Below, piece by piece: positions 11,113 through 21,688 of a DNA stretch of 64,000 nucleotides (its first letter is position 1; each line of letters opens with the position of its first letter). The notes below the pieces were generated by a model. It was given only the letters and a program-made list of their open reading frames with translations. It was not told the origin of the DNA and ran no database searches. The position numbers and the translations under genes were made by a program. The stretch spans positions 76,443,987-76,507,986 of the forward strand of contig NC_083873.1 in assembly GCF_032452875.1 (NCBI RefSeq), given 5' to 3'. The DNA comes from Bos javanicus (taxonomy: Eukaryota; Chordata; Mammalia; Artiodactyla; Bovidae).

Positions 11113-12270
11113 AAAGGCAGAGGAACCAGAGATCAAATTTCCAACATCTGCTGGATCATAGAAAAAGCAAGAGAGTTCCAGGAAAAAATCTGCTTCTGCT
11201 TTATTGACTATGCCAAAGCCTTTGACTGTGTGGATCACAATAAACTGTGGAAAATTCTGAAACAGATGGGAATACCAGACCACTTGACCTGCCTCTTGAG
11301 AAACCTGTATGCAGGTCAGGAAGCAACAGTTAGAACTGAACATGGAACAATAGACTGGTTTCAAATAGGAAAAGGAGTATGTCAAGGCTGTACATTGTCA
11401 CCCTGCTTAGTTAACTTATATGTGGAGTACATCGTAAGAAACGCTGGGCTGGAAGAAGCAAGCTGGAATCAAGATTGCTGGGAGAAATATCAATAACCTC
11501 AGACATGCAGATGACACCACCCTTATGGCAGAAAGTGAAGAGGAACTAAAAAGTCTCTTGATGAAAGTGAAAGAGGAGAGTGAAAAAGTTGGCTTAAAGC
11601 TCAACATTCAGAAAACTAAGATCATGGCATCTGGTCCCATCACTTCATGCAAAATAGATGAGGAAACAGTGGAAACAGTGTCAGACTTTATTTTTGGGGG
11701 GCTCCAAAATTACTGCAGATGGTGATTGCAGCCATAAAATTAAAAGACACTTACTACTTGGAAAGAAAGTTATGACCAACCTAGATAGCATATTGAAAAG
11801 CAGAGACATTACTTTGCCAACAAAGGTCCGTCTAGTCAAGGCTATGGTTTTTCCAGTGGTCATGTATAAATGTGAGATTTGCAATGTGAAGAAAGCTGAG
11901 CGCCAAAGAATTGATGCTTTTGAACTGTGGTGTTGGAGAAGACTCTTGAGAATCCCGTGGACTGCAAGGAGGTCCAACCAGTCCATCGTAAAGGAGATCA
12001 GTCCTGGGTTTTCATTGGAAGGATTGATGTTGAAACAAACTCCAATATTTTGGCCACCTGATGTGAAGTGCTGACTCATTTGCAAACACCCTGATGCTGG
12101 GGAAGACTGAAGGGAGGAGGAGAAAGAGACGACTGAGGATGAGATGGTTAGATGGCATCACCGACTCAATGGACATGAGTTTGGGTAAAATCCGGGACTT
12201 GGTGATTGACAGGGAGGCTTAACATGCTGCTGTTCATGGGGTCACAAACAGTCACGACTGACCTGAACTG
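11113..12270 (+). mobile_element. BovB 3' portion, 5'-truncated, inactivated
   Basis: About 1.16 kb of sense BovB starts at the GRGTRDQI-type segment and ends in a short CTGAACTG tail. The catalytic YADD motif is changed to HADD (TAT to CAT, 11504-11515). Loss of two bases near 11458 shifts the frame in the 'EEAQAG' segment. An extra G near 11698 shifts it again, and the HLM-R codon is TGA. With the antisense copy at 9631-10628 it forms an inverted pair with arms of about 1 kb. Confidence 0.94.
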
Positions 12271-12389
12271 TTACTATTTTATTACATTGTTGCTCTTTGG
12301 ACTTGCCAGTGTACAACTTTTCTTATTTTTTCTTATTTTCTTATTTTTTTTAGTACACATAGAAAGAAAGAAAAAGAAAGTGGAATGTC

Positions 12390-12499
12390 TCGGAGTGGGC
12401 TGCCATTTCCTTTTCCAGGGATCTTCCCGACCCAGGGATTGAACTCAGGCCTCCTGCATTTTGACAGATGCTTTACCATCTGAGCCACCAGGGAAGTCC
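12390..12499 (-). mobile_element. Bov-tA SINE head fragment
   Basis: The reverse complement carries the tRNA-Glu-like head (A-box region 'tggtggctcagatgg' type, B box 'gagttcaatccctgg' type) and the start of the Bov-A body. The 3' body and tail are absent. An AGAAAG-rich simple run borders it at 12359-12380. Confidence 0.85.
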
Positions 12500-12570
12500 A
12501 AAAAGCAATCATAAATGATCAAATATTCCAAGCTGATCATCCTGACAACTTTTATCAGCAGCTAAGTCAT

Positions 12571-12905
12571 ATTCAACTGTTGAAACATAATCCTAACATA
12601 ATAGTTTTAGGAGGTAGGGACATTAGGATGATTAAATCAGGAGGGTAGAGCCCTCATAAACAAATGAGACTAGCAACCTTGTAAAGAAGACCCTAGAGAG
12701 CAACCTTGTTCCTTCCACCATAGAGGACACAGTGAGAAGTGGTACTCTGTAACTTGAAAGAGAGCATTCACTAGAACCTGATCATGCTGATACCCTGAGT
12801 TTGAACTTCCAGCCCTCAGAACTATGAGAAATACATTTCTGTTCTTTATAAGCCACTTGGTCTGTGGTATTTTGTTACAACAGCCCAGATGAACTAAGAT
12901 ATTAT
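12571..12905 (+). mobile_element. ERVL-MaLR solo LTR (MLT1-like), diverged
   Basis: The piece shows the MLT1 LTR order. It has 'gttgaaacataatcctaac', a 'gtagagccctcataaac' block, 'ggacacagtgagaag', a 'cttccagccctcagaac' block, 'gagaaatacatttctgtt' and 'ggtattttgttacaacagcc'. It is an old non-autonomous LTR with no gag or pol sequence nearby. The subfamily cannot be assigned by eye. Confidence 0.7.
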
Positions 12906-13070
12906 GAACATTATCTTTAGATAAATTAAGTCAATACATTTTGTGTGAGTTATTGTAATTATAGGAATAAACATGGGACTTCATTAATTCTAAAATCTTG
13001 AACATGCTTCCATCATGGCTAATGTTAGCAAAATATCTAAAAATTTTTACATTGTGCTTTTTTCACCTTT

Positions 13071-13610
13071 TGTATTTGCTTTCTATTGCTATGTAACAAA
13101 TTACCACAAACATATAGGTACAAAACAACATATATTAATTATCCATGGCTCAAAAAGCTGGGTATGATCTAATTAGGACCTCTGTTCAAGGTCTCACCAG
13201 GCTGAAATCAAGATGTTGGTTATCATTTTGTTTTCCTGTATTATTCAAAATTCTCTTCTGATCTTACTGGTTGTTGGCAGATTTTAGTTTCCAAAAACTA
13301 TAGTTCTGAAATCCCTTTTTTCCTTCTGCATATTAACAAGAGGTCACCCTCAGTTTTGGTGACCACCTTGAATTTCATGCCATGTAATCTCCTCAATAGG
13401 CAGTTCAAATGTGAATTTTGCTTCTTGAAGGTCAACAAGAGAAATTTCTCCTGCTTCAAATATTTTTAGCCCCCTTTTTAATGGCCCACATGTTTAAACT
13501 GGGTAAACCAGAATAATCTCTCTTTTGATTACCTCAAAGTCACTGATTAGGAATTCTAATTTCATCTTAAAAATCTCTTTGCCATATAATGCAACAATCA
13601 CAGGAGTGAT
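13071..13610 (-). mobile_element. Old MaLR-type LTR, antisense, diverged
   Basis: The left edge, 'gtaacaaattaccacaaac', is the reverse of the common MaLR terminus that reads gtttgtggtaatttgtta. Further in, the 'caccaggctgaaatcaag' and 'ctttgccatataatgcaac' segments keep the same family order. Divergence is high and the middle is weak. Confidence 0.5.
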
Positions 13611-13913
13611 ATTTCACAAGTACCTTTCAAAAGGAGGAGATGTTATACAGGGTATGTACACCAAGTTCATGAGAATCCTGGGGACCAATTTAGTATATTG
13701 AATCTTTATGATAGCTGCTAAACAGCAAACTCTCAAATGTTCAAGAACAAAACTTGAGCTTTTAACATGAACTCAGAAGTTGCTACCTATAAAGATTATG
13801 TACAATGTTAACTGACAATAGCAATTAAAGGTTATTTGCTCCAAGTACATATATAAAATTATTAGCATTGTGTTGAACTGTCTAAATAGCTACAGATGTT
13901 TATTCTGAGAGTC

Positions 13914-14268
13914 AGAAATGATGCTTTTGAACTGTGGTGCTGGTGAAGACTCTCGAGAGTCTCTTGATAGCAAAACCAAACCAGTTGATGTTAAATGAAA
14001 TCAACCGTGAATATTCATTGGAAGGACTGACGCTGAAGCTATTTGGCCAAATGATGTATAGCTAACCCATTGGAAAAGACCCTAATGCTGGGGAAAATGG
14101 AAGACAAAAGGAGAAAAGGGCGACAGAGGATGAGATGGCTGGAAGGCATCATCAACTCAAGGGACATGAGTCTGAGCAAACTCCAGGAAATAGTGGAGGA
14201 CAGGGAAGCCTGGTGTGCTGCAGTCCAGGAGGTTGCACAAAGTCAAACATGATGACTGAACAACAATA
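13914..14268 (+). mobile_element. Older BovB 3' end
   Basis: This is sense BovB from the DAFELWCW segment to the end. It ends in TGACTGAACAACAATAAA rather than the repeated CTGAA tail of young copies. Divergence is higher, with several indels. The readable residue run near 14070-14250 matches the GRQRMRWL..DREAW block. It marks an older BovB generation than the copies at 8.5-12 kb. Confidence 0.88.
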
Positions 14269-14803
14269 AAGGTAAACAGTTTGCTACTTAAATCTTTAAA
14301 AGACAACTATGAGACTGCAGATTTTAGGTCTGGCATGAAAATAGATTTTCAGTTGTCACTTCCATCCTTAAAATAAGAAAAATCTGAATAAATGAAAGAT
14401 CAATAATTTTTAACTTATCAAACAATGGTGGTTTCAGGACAAATTATCATCCCAAAAGTCAGAAGAGAAAATACAGTCACAGTGCCTAGATCAGTTCAGC
14501 TAGAACAGAAGCTGCTAGAGCCACAAATAGGTAGGAACACATACATGATGAAGAGAGTAAGAAATTTCTGGAATCTGCAGTCTTAGGGAGTTATCCCCAG
14601 TTTCATAGATTTTATCCTCTGTAAAAGGGTAAAATCTGTACGAGGTTCTATACTAGGATCTCATAGTGAAGAATCAAGCAAGCTCTTATTGTGGTTCTGG
14701 CAGGAGGAGGAAAAGAGTGCTTGGGAAATATGCTGAGATGATTCTCTATAACAAATATTTACTTTCCAGAGGAAAGACTTTGCCAGAGTCTTATTCTAGC
14801 TAT
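14269..14803. other. Unique intergenic sequence
   Basis: No repeat or gene is recognised. Confidence 0.55.
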
Positions 14804-15031
14804 GGGTTTCTAAGTGGTACTAGTGGTAAAGAACCCACTGACAATGCAGAAGACATAAGAAACAGGGGGTTGATCTCTGGGTCCAGAGGGTCACCTGGAG
14901 GACAGCATGGCAACCCACTCCAGTATTGCTGCCTGGAGAATTCTATGGACAGGGGAGCACAGTGGGCTACAGTCCTTATAGGATTGAAAAGAGTTGCACA
15001 TGACTGAAGTGAATTAGCACACATACATGCA
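14804..15031 (+). mobile_element. Bov-tA SINE, diverged
   Basis: The Bov-tA order is visible: a degenerate head ('ctagtggtaaagaaccc'), a disrupted B box ('gggttgatctctggg'), the body 'aacccactccagtattgctg' and the tail 'gaattagcacacatacatgc'. The head carries a small insertion near 14860. Confidence 0.8.
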
Positions 15032-15392
15032 TCCAGTTACAGGAGAGAACTCCTCTCACTCCCCAAAGCTTTCCTTTCTCAACTAAGGTGGGGCTGATGC
15101 TATATACTGGAAAACACTTGTGAGAGCACCAGCCTAGAGACACAGGCCCAAGAAAGGACTGAAGTTTAATCAGAAGGTGACAGAACATTTCCCTTCTCAC
15201 CTCCAGGCCACCAGACCAACAAGGTTATATTATATTAAAAGGAAATTACCACTGATCAATGTAGCCCCTTTCTGAAGAGGAATACGTAAGAGAGTTTAAA
15301 GTCAAGAGCAGAAACAAAAACAAGATACATTAGACTTGGGCAAAACTAAGTGAGGTTTCAGACCATGAATTTTAAATCATTATAAGTAGGAT
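15032..15392. other. Unique intergenic sequence
   Basis: Nothing recognisable is seen. It separates the SINE from the mariner. Confidence 0.55.
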
Positions 15393-15911
15393 CAAACATA
15401 ACTTTATTAATCAAAACAGAAACCATTATAATAAACACAGTTTTGCCAAAGAGAAGTAAGTTTGTTTATTCCTGTAGCATTAAAATCATGCTTCAGGATT
15501 TGATGAACTCTTGGGAAGTATTTTCTGCCTCCTGCTGGTTGAGGAAGCATTTTCCCTGCAAAAATTTATCAAGATGCTTGAAGAAGTGGTAGTCATCTGG
15601 TGAGAGGCCAGATGAATATGGTGGATAAGGCAAAATTTCATAGCCCAATTCATTCAACTTTTGAAGCATTGGTTGTGTGATGTGTAGTCAGGCATCATCC
15701 TGCAGAAGAATTGGACCCTTTCTGTTGACCAATGCCAGCTGCAGGTGTTGCAGTTTTTGGTGCATCTCATTGATTTGCTGAGCATCATTCTCAGACATTA
15801 TGGTTTCACCAGTATTTAGAAAGCTATAAGTGGATCCAACCAGCAGCAGACCAAACAGTGATCATCACCTTTTTTTTTTTTTTTTTTTTTTTTGGTGCAA
15901 GTTTGGCATTG

Positions 15912-16409
15912 GGAAACATTATTTTACTGACAAAGCAGAGACATTACTTTACCAACAAAGGTCATCTAGGCAAAGCTGTGGTTTTTCCAGTAGTCATGTA
16001 TGAATATGAGAATTGGACCATAAAGAAAGCTGAGTGATGGAGAATTAATGCTTTTGAACTGTGGTGTTGGAGAAGATACTTGAGAGTCCCTTGGACTGCA
16101 AGGAGATCAAACTAGTTAATCCTAAAGGAAATCAATCCTGAATGTCCATTGAAAGGACTGATGCTAAAGCTGAAACTCCAGTATTTTGGCCACCTGATGT
16201 GAGAAGCTGACTCATTAGAAAAGACCCTGCTGCTGGGAGAGATTGAGGCAGGAGGAGAAGAGAACAATATGGTTGCATGGGAGCACCGACTCGATGGACA
16301 TGAGATTGAGCATGCTCCGGGATTTGGTAATGGACAGGGAAGCCTGGAGTACTGAAGTCCATGGGGTCGCAAGAGTCAGACATGACTTAATGACTAAACT
16401 GAACTGAAC
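15912..16409 (+). mobile_element. BovB 3' end inserted in mariner
   Basis: This is a 5'-truncated sense BovB tail from the SRDITLPT segment to GAACTGAAC. It is flanked by an exact 9-bp duplication of mariner sequence, ttggcattg, at 15903-15911 and 16410-16418. The first bases (about 15912-15930) do not match BovB and may be untemplated or part of a longer duplication. The frame has several stops. The insertion post-dates the mariner. Confidence 0.93.
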
Positions 16410-16914
16410 TTGGCATTGTGAAGGGATTGGGAGCTTCTTCTCAGTCCAGCCACCAAGCTGATTATCACCAGTTGTATAAAATTCACTTTTCATTACATAT
16501 CACAATCCAATCAAGAAATGGTTCATTGTTGTTGCATATAATAAGAGAAGACTACACTTTAAACCTATGATTTTTTGGATTTCCAGTCAGCTCATGAGGC
16601 ACCCACTTGAACTTTTTCACCTTTTCAATGTGCTTCAAATGCTGAATGATCATAGAATGGTTGACGTTGAGTTATCTGGCAACTTCTTGTGTGGTTGTAG
16701 GAGGATCAGCTTTGATGATTGCTCTCAAATTGATCATTGTCAATTTCTAATGGCCAGCCACTGTGCTATTCATCTTCAAGCCTCTTGTCTCCTTTGCAAA
16801 ACTTCTTGACCCACCACTGCACTGTACGTGTGTTAGCAGTTCCTGGGCCAAATGCCTTCTTGAAGTTGTGAGTTACCTCTGCTGCTTTACAACCCATTTT
16901 GAGCTCAAATTTTT

Positions 16915-16952
16915 AAAAATCGCTCAAATTTGCAAAAATCGCTCAAATTTGC
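16915..16952. repeat. 19-bp tandem duplication inside the mariner
   Basis: The unit aaaaatcgctcaaatttgc occurs twice head to tail (16915-16933 and 16934-16952). It lies at the transposase N-terminal coding region and is a private duplication that disrupts the mariner frame. Confidence 0.9.
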
Positions 16953-17147
16953 TTTATGTCTAACATCATCCCTATATTTTAAATAAATATAAAATAAATG
17001 GCAGGTAATAAATCATTAGCAAAAAAACATAAAGCAAGAAATGCACATTAAAATGATGCATAACTCGTTTATTTAAGAATATATTCCAACATATAATGAC
17101 AAAATTCAACAATGCAATATCACAATTATTTTTGCATCAACCTAATA

Positions 17148-17417
17148 TGAAGCCTGTGGTACCTATCCTTGGAGGAAACTTTAAACACAGCCAATTACTA
17201 GCCAGATTAACATAAAAATACACACTGTAGGCTGTGCCAATTATTTGACAAATATATTGATAAATCTGTTGCCTGGCTAACCAGAGAAAGAGAGAGAAGA
17301 GAAAGAAATTTCAGTATCAGAAATGAAACATGTAAGTGTACAACAGAGTATTATTCAGCAACAAAATGAAATGAGCTCTCAAAATACTAAAACACATAGA
17401 TGGCATGTAAATACATA
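17148..17417. other. Unique sequence between mariner and BovB
   Basis: Only an AG-rich stretch (about 17283-17310) stands out. Confidence 0.55.
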
Positions 17418-18205
17418 TTGTTATTCAGTTGCTCAGTCATATCCGACTCTTTGCAACCCCATGGACTGCAGCACTCCAGGCTTCTCTATCCTTCACACTT
17501 TCCTGGACCTTGCTCAAACTCATGTCCCTTGAGCTGGTGATGCCATCCAACTATCTTGTCTTCTGTTATCCCCTTCTCCTCTTGCCTCAATCTTTCCCAG
17601 CATCGGGGTCTTTTCTAATAGGTCAGCTTCTCGCATAAGGTGGCCAAAGTATCAGAGCTTCAGCTTCAGCATCAGTCTTTCCAATGATTATTCAGGATTG
17701 ATTTCCTTTAGGATTGACTTGTTTGATCTCCTTGCAGGCCAAGGGACTTTCAAAAGTCTTCTCCAACACCACAGTTGTTCTTCAGTTCTTCGGTGGTCAG
17801 CTTTCTTTATGATGCAACTCTCACACCCATACAAGACTACTGGAAAAACCATAGCTTTAACTAGACAGACCTTTGTTGGCATAGTTATGTATCTGCTTTT
17901 TAGTATGCTATCTAGGTTTGTCATGGGCTTCCCTGGTGGCTCAGAGGGTAAAGCATATGCCTGCAATGGGGGACACCCAGGTTCAATCCCTTGGTTGGGA
18001 AGATCCCCAGAGAAGGAAATGGCAACCCACTCCAGTACTCTTGCCTGGAAGATCCCAGGGAGGAAAAAGCCTGGTAAGCTACAGACCATGAAGTTACAAA
18101 GAGTAGGACACGACTGAGTGACTTCACTTTCACTTCACTAGGTTTGTCATAGCTTTTCTTCCAAGGAGCAAGCATCTTTTAATTTCGTGGCTGCAGTCAC
18201 CATCT
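17418..18205 (-). mobile_element. Older BovB 3' end, interrupted by Bov-tA
   Basis: The left edge, ttgttattcagttgctcag, is the reverse of the older BovB terminus. The piece runs from the DGDCS-type segment (18205) to the end and is split by a SINE at 17925-18137. The HLM-R codon is still CGA here. Frameshifts are numerous, so no RT domain survives. Confidence 0.92.
17925..18137 (+). mobile_element. Bov-tA SINE inserted in BovB
   Basis: This is a full-length Bov-tA with head 'ggcttccctggtggctcag', B box 'ggttcaatccc', Bov-A body, and CACTTTCACTTCA tail. An exact 13-bp duplication, ctaggtttgtcat, flanks it at 17912-17924 and 18138-18150. It is younger than the BovB host and has intact-looking pol III boxes. 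Confidence 0.96.
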
Positions 18206-18377
18206 TACTAAGCAGAAAAAGCCTATCTGAAAAGTTTACATATTCAATTATGCAACTGTATTAATTCTGTAAACACTAAAACTATAGAGATGCAAACAGA
18301 TGAGTGGTTGGCATTGCTTGAATAGATGCTACTTCCTCATAGAAAATAAAATATGAAAGGGTAGAGGCAAAGGAGTA

Positions 18378-19065
18378 AGAAGAACTCTGACAAGCACTAC
18401 CATAGCCAGGTGATCAAGGTTAACACACCAACAACGATGTCACTGTGATAGTATGTATGCTTGATATGTGATGAAAACAGCACTTTACCTCTGTGGTCTT
18501 CCTCCCCTGAAACACATAACCCAGACCAATCACGGGTTAACTATCAGAAAAATTTCTGTTGATTCTACAAAATACCTAAATTCATACTTCTCAGAAGTGT
18601 AAAGGCCATCCAAAACAAGGAAAGTCTGCCAAAGTGTCACAGTCAGTAGGAGCCTCATGAAAAATGACTACTAAACCAATACAATATTGTAAAGTATTAG
18701 CCTTCAATTAAAACAAATAAATTTTATATTAAAAAAAAAAAACTAAAAGTAATGTGATATCCTGAATGGGACAATGGGACCAAAAAAAAACAAAGAAAAG
18801 GTGAAAGGAAATTAAGAAGCTAAAAGAGACTGAGACAGAAGGAAGACAAACAGTAAGTAGAAACTAAAGAACTCTGAGTAAATTATGGGCTTTAATAAAC
18901 AATAATGTATGGAAACTGATTCATTAATTGTAATGAATGTATCACTTTAATGTAAAATGTTAAATCTAGGGCAAACTGAGTGAGGGGCATATTGGAATAT
19001 TCTATACTTATCTTTGCAATGTTCTGTATACCCATAACTATTTTAAAATTAAAATTAATGTTAAA
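18378..19065 (+). mobile_element. Old L1-type 3' UTR (L1M-like)
   Basis: The sequence follows a common mammalian 3'-UTR pattern: 'cactgtgatagtatgtatg', 'ctctgtggtcttcctcccc', 'ctacaaaatacctaa', 'tcacagtcagtaggagcc', 'atatcctgaatggga', 'ataatgtatggaaactg' and 'tctttgcaatgttctgta', then an A-rich end. I recall it as an L1M 3' UTR but cannot fix the subfamily. A younger L1 tail is inserted at 18676-18741. Confidence 0.6.
18676..18741 (+). mobile_element. Very short L1 3' end
   Basis: Only the last 66 bp of a ruminant L1 are present ('ccaatacaatattgtaaag' to poly-A). A short duplication, actaaa, lies at 18670-18675 and 18742-18747. The host L1-type 3' UTR continues on both sides. This is an extreme 5' truncation. 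Confidence 0.8.
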
Positions 19066-19082
19066 ATATTATTTAAACAATC

Positions 19083-19313
19083 TATTATGGACTGATTGTA
19101 TCCTCCCCTGCCCCTACAAATTCATATGATTATGCCTTTAACTCCCAATATGACTATTTTTGAAATCAGCATCTTTACACAAGTAATTAAAGTTGAAAGA
19201 ATTCACAAGAGCTGGTATCCTTATAAGTAAGAGTCACCAGAGATCTTCCTCCGTCCTCCGTCCCCTCTCTTTCCCTCTTTCCCCCCCACCACCACCCCCT
19301 CCCCCACCACATT
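19083..19313 (+). mobile_element. MLT1-like LTR start plus pyrimidine-rich tract
   Basis: The segment 'tattatggactgattgta...acaaattcatatgattatgc' then 'aattaaagttgaaag' and 'ggtatccttataagtaag' follows the 5' half of an MLT1-type LTR. From about 19245 to 19313 it passes into a C/T-rich tract with runs of C and CCA. Confidence 0.55.
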
Positions 19314-19553
19314 AATAGATAAGCTATTTGAGGTACAACTGAAATAAAAATAGAATGCCTTGTCTATCATTGGGGAACTGCTTTTGAACAATGAACAAGA
19401 TTAGCATTTAAAGAAAAAGAATTGGGCTTATGCAATGACTGGAACTGTAACTCATCTACATCTAATGTTTACGTGTTTTTAGCATTTCATAGTACTAAAG
19501 GGTTTTACTTGATATATTGTTTCATTTAAATGGGATATGTTTTTATTTTTAAA

Positions 19554-19623
19554 CATGTAGTGGTGACAGGTTAGTCATGTACTGGTGATTGAGGTTAGTC
19601 ATGTAGTGGTGACTGAGGTTAGT
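19554..19623. repeat. Three-copy minisatellite (22-24 bp unit)
   Basis: Three head-to-tail units of the form catgtagtggtgactgaggttagt lie at 19554-19575, 19576-19599 and 19600-19623. The first lacks two bases. It is likely to vary in length. Confidence 0.85.
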
Positions 19624-20519
19624 CATTAACACTTGTAATCTACTTAATTTGGAAGTCAAATTATTATACAACTTGTTACTTATAACTATTTCTTCAAAGT
19701 AGGAAACAGTTCCATGTGTCCATACCTTTGCATAATGCCCCTCCTCCTCCTAATATTTTGGACTAGATAAATGTAATCTTAAAATAGAATGGGAAGTGTA
19801 TACAATCTCCACTGGTACATTTTATTCCCATTTCTCATTTGTGAGAATCTAAACCCTAACTAGAGCAACAACCAGAATTGTATGTTTAAACTAGATTAAT
19901 ATGCCACAGTTTTGCTGGGTAGAAATTCAAACAATGAGGCTTGGAGTTATGATGTCTGTCCTTATTTAACAATACATGCCCTCAATTTTTACTTAATTTA
20001 AAAGAATCATTGAAGTAATTTTCCATTTTAAATAGAATTCATAAGGATTTCCATCCACTCCAGGATCAACATTTGGAGGGCTTGAAAATTGGAGTTTTAA
20101 TTATAGCTCTTCTCAAAGAATAATGAAATTACATAAAAAGTTTATTTGACTATAAACAACAGAAAGCTATTAACTCATTGGACTATGCTCACTAAAGATA
20201 TGATTCTTAATAACCTTTGTTAAATATCAGAGCATACTTTTATTAACTATAAAAGCTAATAATTGATACTTGGAGCACTAAATTTATTCATAAAAAAAAC
20301 ATAGTTCTGAAAAGTACATGACAGTTCACCATTTTATGTCTTAGGTGATGCTTTCCTTATTTAGAATATAAGTTCTTTGGTGGCAGGACTCTTTGTTTTA
20401 TTCAGTAAAATATCCCCAGCAATAAAAAAAGTACTGACCTAACAGGCAATCAGTAAATATTTGTTGAATGAATGAATTCAACCACCATGATTTTCACAAG
20501 AAGTATGAACTTGAATAGT
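19624..20519. other. Unique sequence with a possible L2 3' end
   Basis: At about 20365-20482 the run 'ttctttggtggcaggactc' to 'cagtaaatatttgttgaatg' looks like the 3' end of an L2 LINE (weak to moderate). The rest is unrecognised. Confidence 0.5.
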
Positions 20520-20607
20520 AACTTTTTTTTCATTGAACATTTTACCAAGAAAGACATATAAATGACCAATAGGTACATGAAAAGATGCTTAACATCACTA
20601 ATCATTC

Positions 20608-21688
20608 AATTCAGTTCAGTTCAGTCACTGAGTCCTGTCCGCCTCTTTGCGACCCCATGAATCACAATACGCCAGGCCTCCCTGTCCATCACCAACTGCC
20701 GGAGTTCACTCAAACTCATGTCCATCGAGTCGGTGATGGCATCCAGCCATCTCATCCTTTGTCACCCCCTTCTCCTCCTGCCCCCAATCCCTCCTAACAT
20801 GAAGGTCTTTTCCAATGAGTCAACTCTTCACATGAGGTGGCCAAAGTACTGGAGTTTCAGCTTTAGCATCAATCCTTCCAATGAACACCCAGGACTGGTC
20901 TCCTTTAGGATGGACTGGTTGGATCTCCTTGCAGTCCAAAAGACTCTCAAGAGTCTTCTCCAACACCACAGTTCAAAAGCATCAATTCTTTGGCGCTCAG
21001 CTTTCTTCACATTCCAACTCTCACATTCATACATTACCAATGGAAAAACCATAGCCTTGACTAGACGGACCTTTGTTGGCAAAGTAATGTCTCTGCTTTT
21101 CAACATGCTGTCTAGTTTGGTCATAACTTTCCTTCCAAGGAGTAAGTGTCTTTTAATTTCATGGCTGCAGTCACCATCTGCAGTGATTTTGGAGCCCCCA
21201 AAAATTAAGTCTGACACTGTTTCCACTGTTTCCCCATCTATTTCCCATGAGGTGATGGGACCAGATGCCATGATCTTAGTTTTCTGAATGTTGAGCTTTA
21301 AGCCAACTTTTTCACTCTCCTCTTTCACTTTCATCAAGAGGCTTTTTAGTTCCTCTTCACTTTCTGCCCTAAGGGTGGTGTCATCTGCATATCTGAGGTT
21401 ACTGATATTTCTCCCGGCAATCTTGATTCCAGCTTGTGCTTCTTCCAGCCCAGTGTTTCTCATGATGTACTCTGCATAGAAGTTAAATAAGCAGGGTGAC
21501 AATATACAGCCTTGACGTACTCCTTTTCCTATTTGGAACCAGTCTGTTGTTCCATGTCCAGTTCTAACTGTTGCTTCCTGACCTGTATACAGGTTTCTCA
21601 AGAGGCAGGTCAGGTGGTCTGGTATTCCCATCTCTTTCAGAATTTTCCACAGTTGATTGTGATCCACACAGTCAAGGGCTTTGGCATA
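20608..21688 (-). mobile_element. BovB 3' portion inserted in old L1
   Basis: About 1.08 kb of BovB runs from the AFDCVDHN segment (21688) to the CTGAA tail (20608), antisense to the host L1. I find no clear target-site duplication; at most 'cat' is shared. The reverse-transcriptase core is present and open (see the pseudogene entry). It is one of the two best-preserved copies in the window. Confidence 0.94.
20828..21688 (-). pseudogene. BovB reverse-transcriptase remnant, 280+ codons open
   Basis: The frame is open from the truncation point at 21688 to a TGA at 20828-20830. It spans the RT palm with YADD at 21380-21391 and the C-terminal ELWCWRRLLRV block. The TGA stands where the BovB protein has Arg after HLM (CGA to TGA). 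A second CGA-to-TGA change follows in the RRRRG-R-Q segment near 20773. After that the frame runs to the natural end. The N-terminal endonuclease and part of the RT fingers are missing, so it cannot be active. Confidence 0.87.

Larger units (their letters stand above)
15393..17145 (-). mobile_element. Mariner DNA transposon (Hsmar1-like), split by BovB
   Basis: The right end carries a mariner terminal inverted repeat, cacaattatttttgcatcaa then cctaa (17121-17145), followed by a TA dinucleotide. I do not see the matching left repeat, so that end is probably lost. Minus-strand frames match the Hsmar1/SETMAR-type D,D34D transposase, with the helix-turn-helix region at about 16620-16860. The first catalytic Asp is now Asn (codon 16492-16494). 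The next Trp is a TGA stop (16483-16485), and an Arg after the second Asp is also TGA (about 15690). A T24 run sits at 15870-15893 and a BovB insertion at 15912-16409. It is inactive. Confidence 0.85.

Noticed and set aside
12571..13610. An endogenous retrovirus with genes
   Set aside because: Only LTR-like MaLR sequences were seen, with no gag, pol or env motif between or beside them.
18378..19065. 3' UTR of a host gene
   Set aside because: The sequence order matches a widespread L1-type 3' UTR, and no upstream coding exon is present.
20828..21688. Reverse transcriptase as part of a retron, DGR or other bacterial-type system
   Set aside because: The flanking repeats, tail and protein motifs are those of BovB, and the DNA is mammalian.
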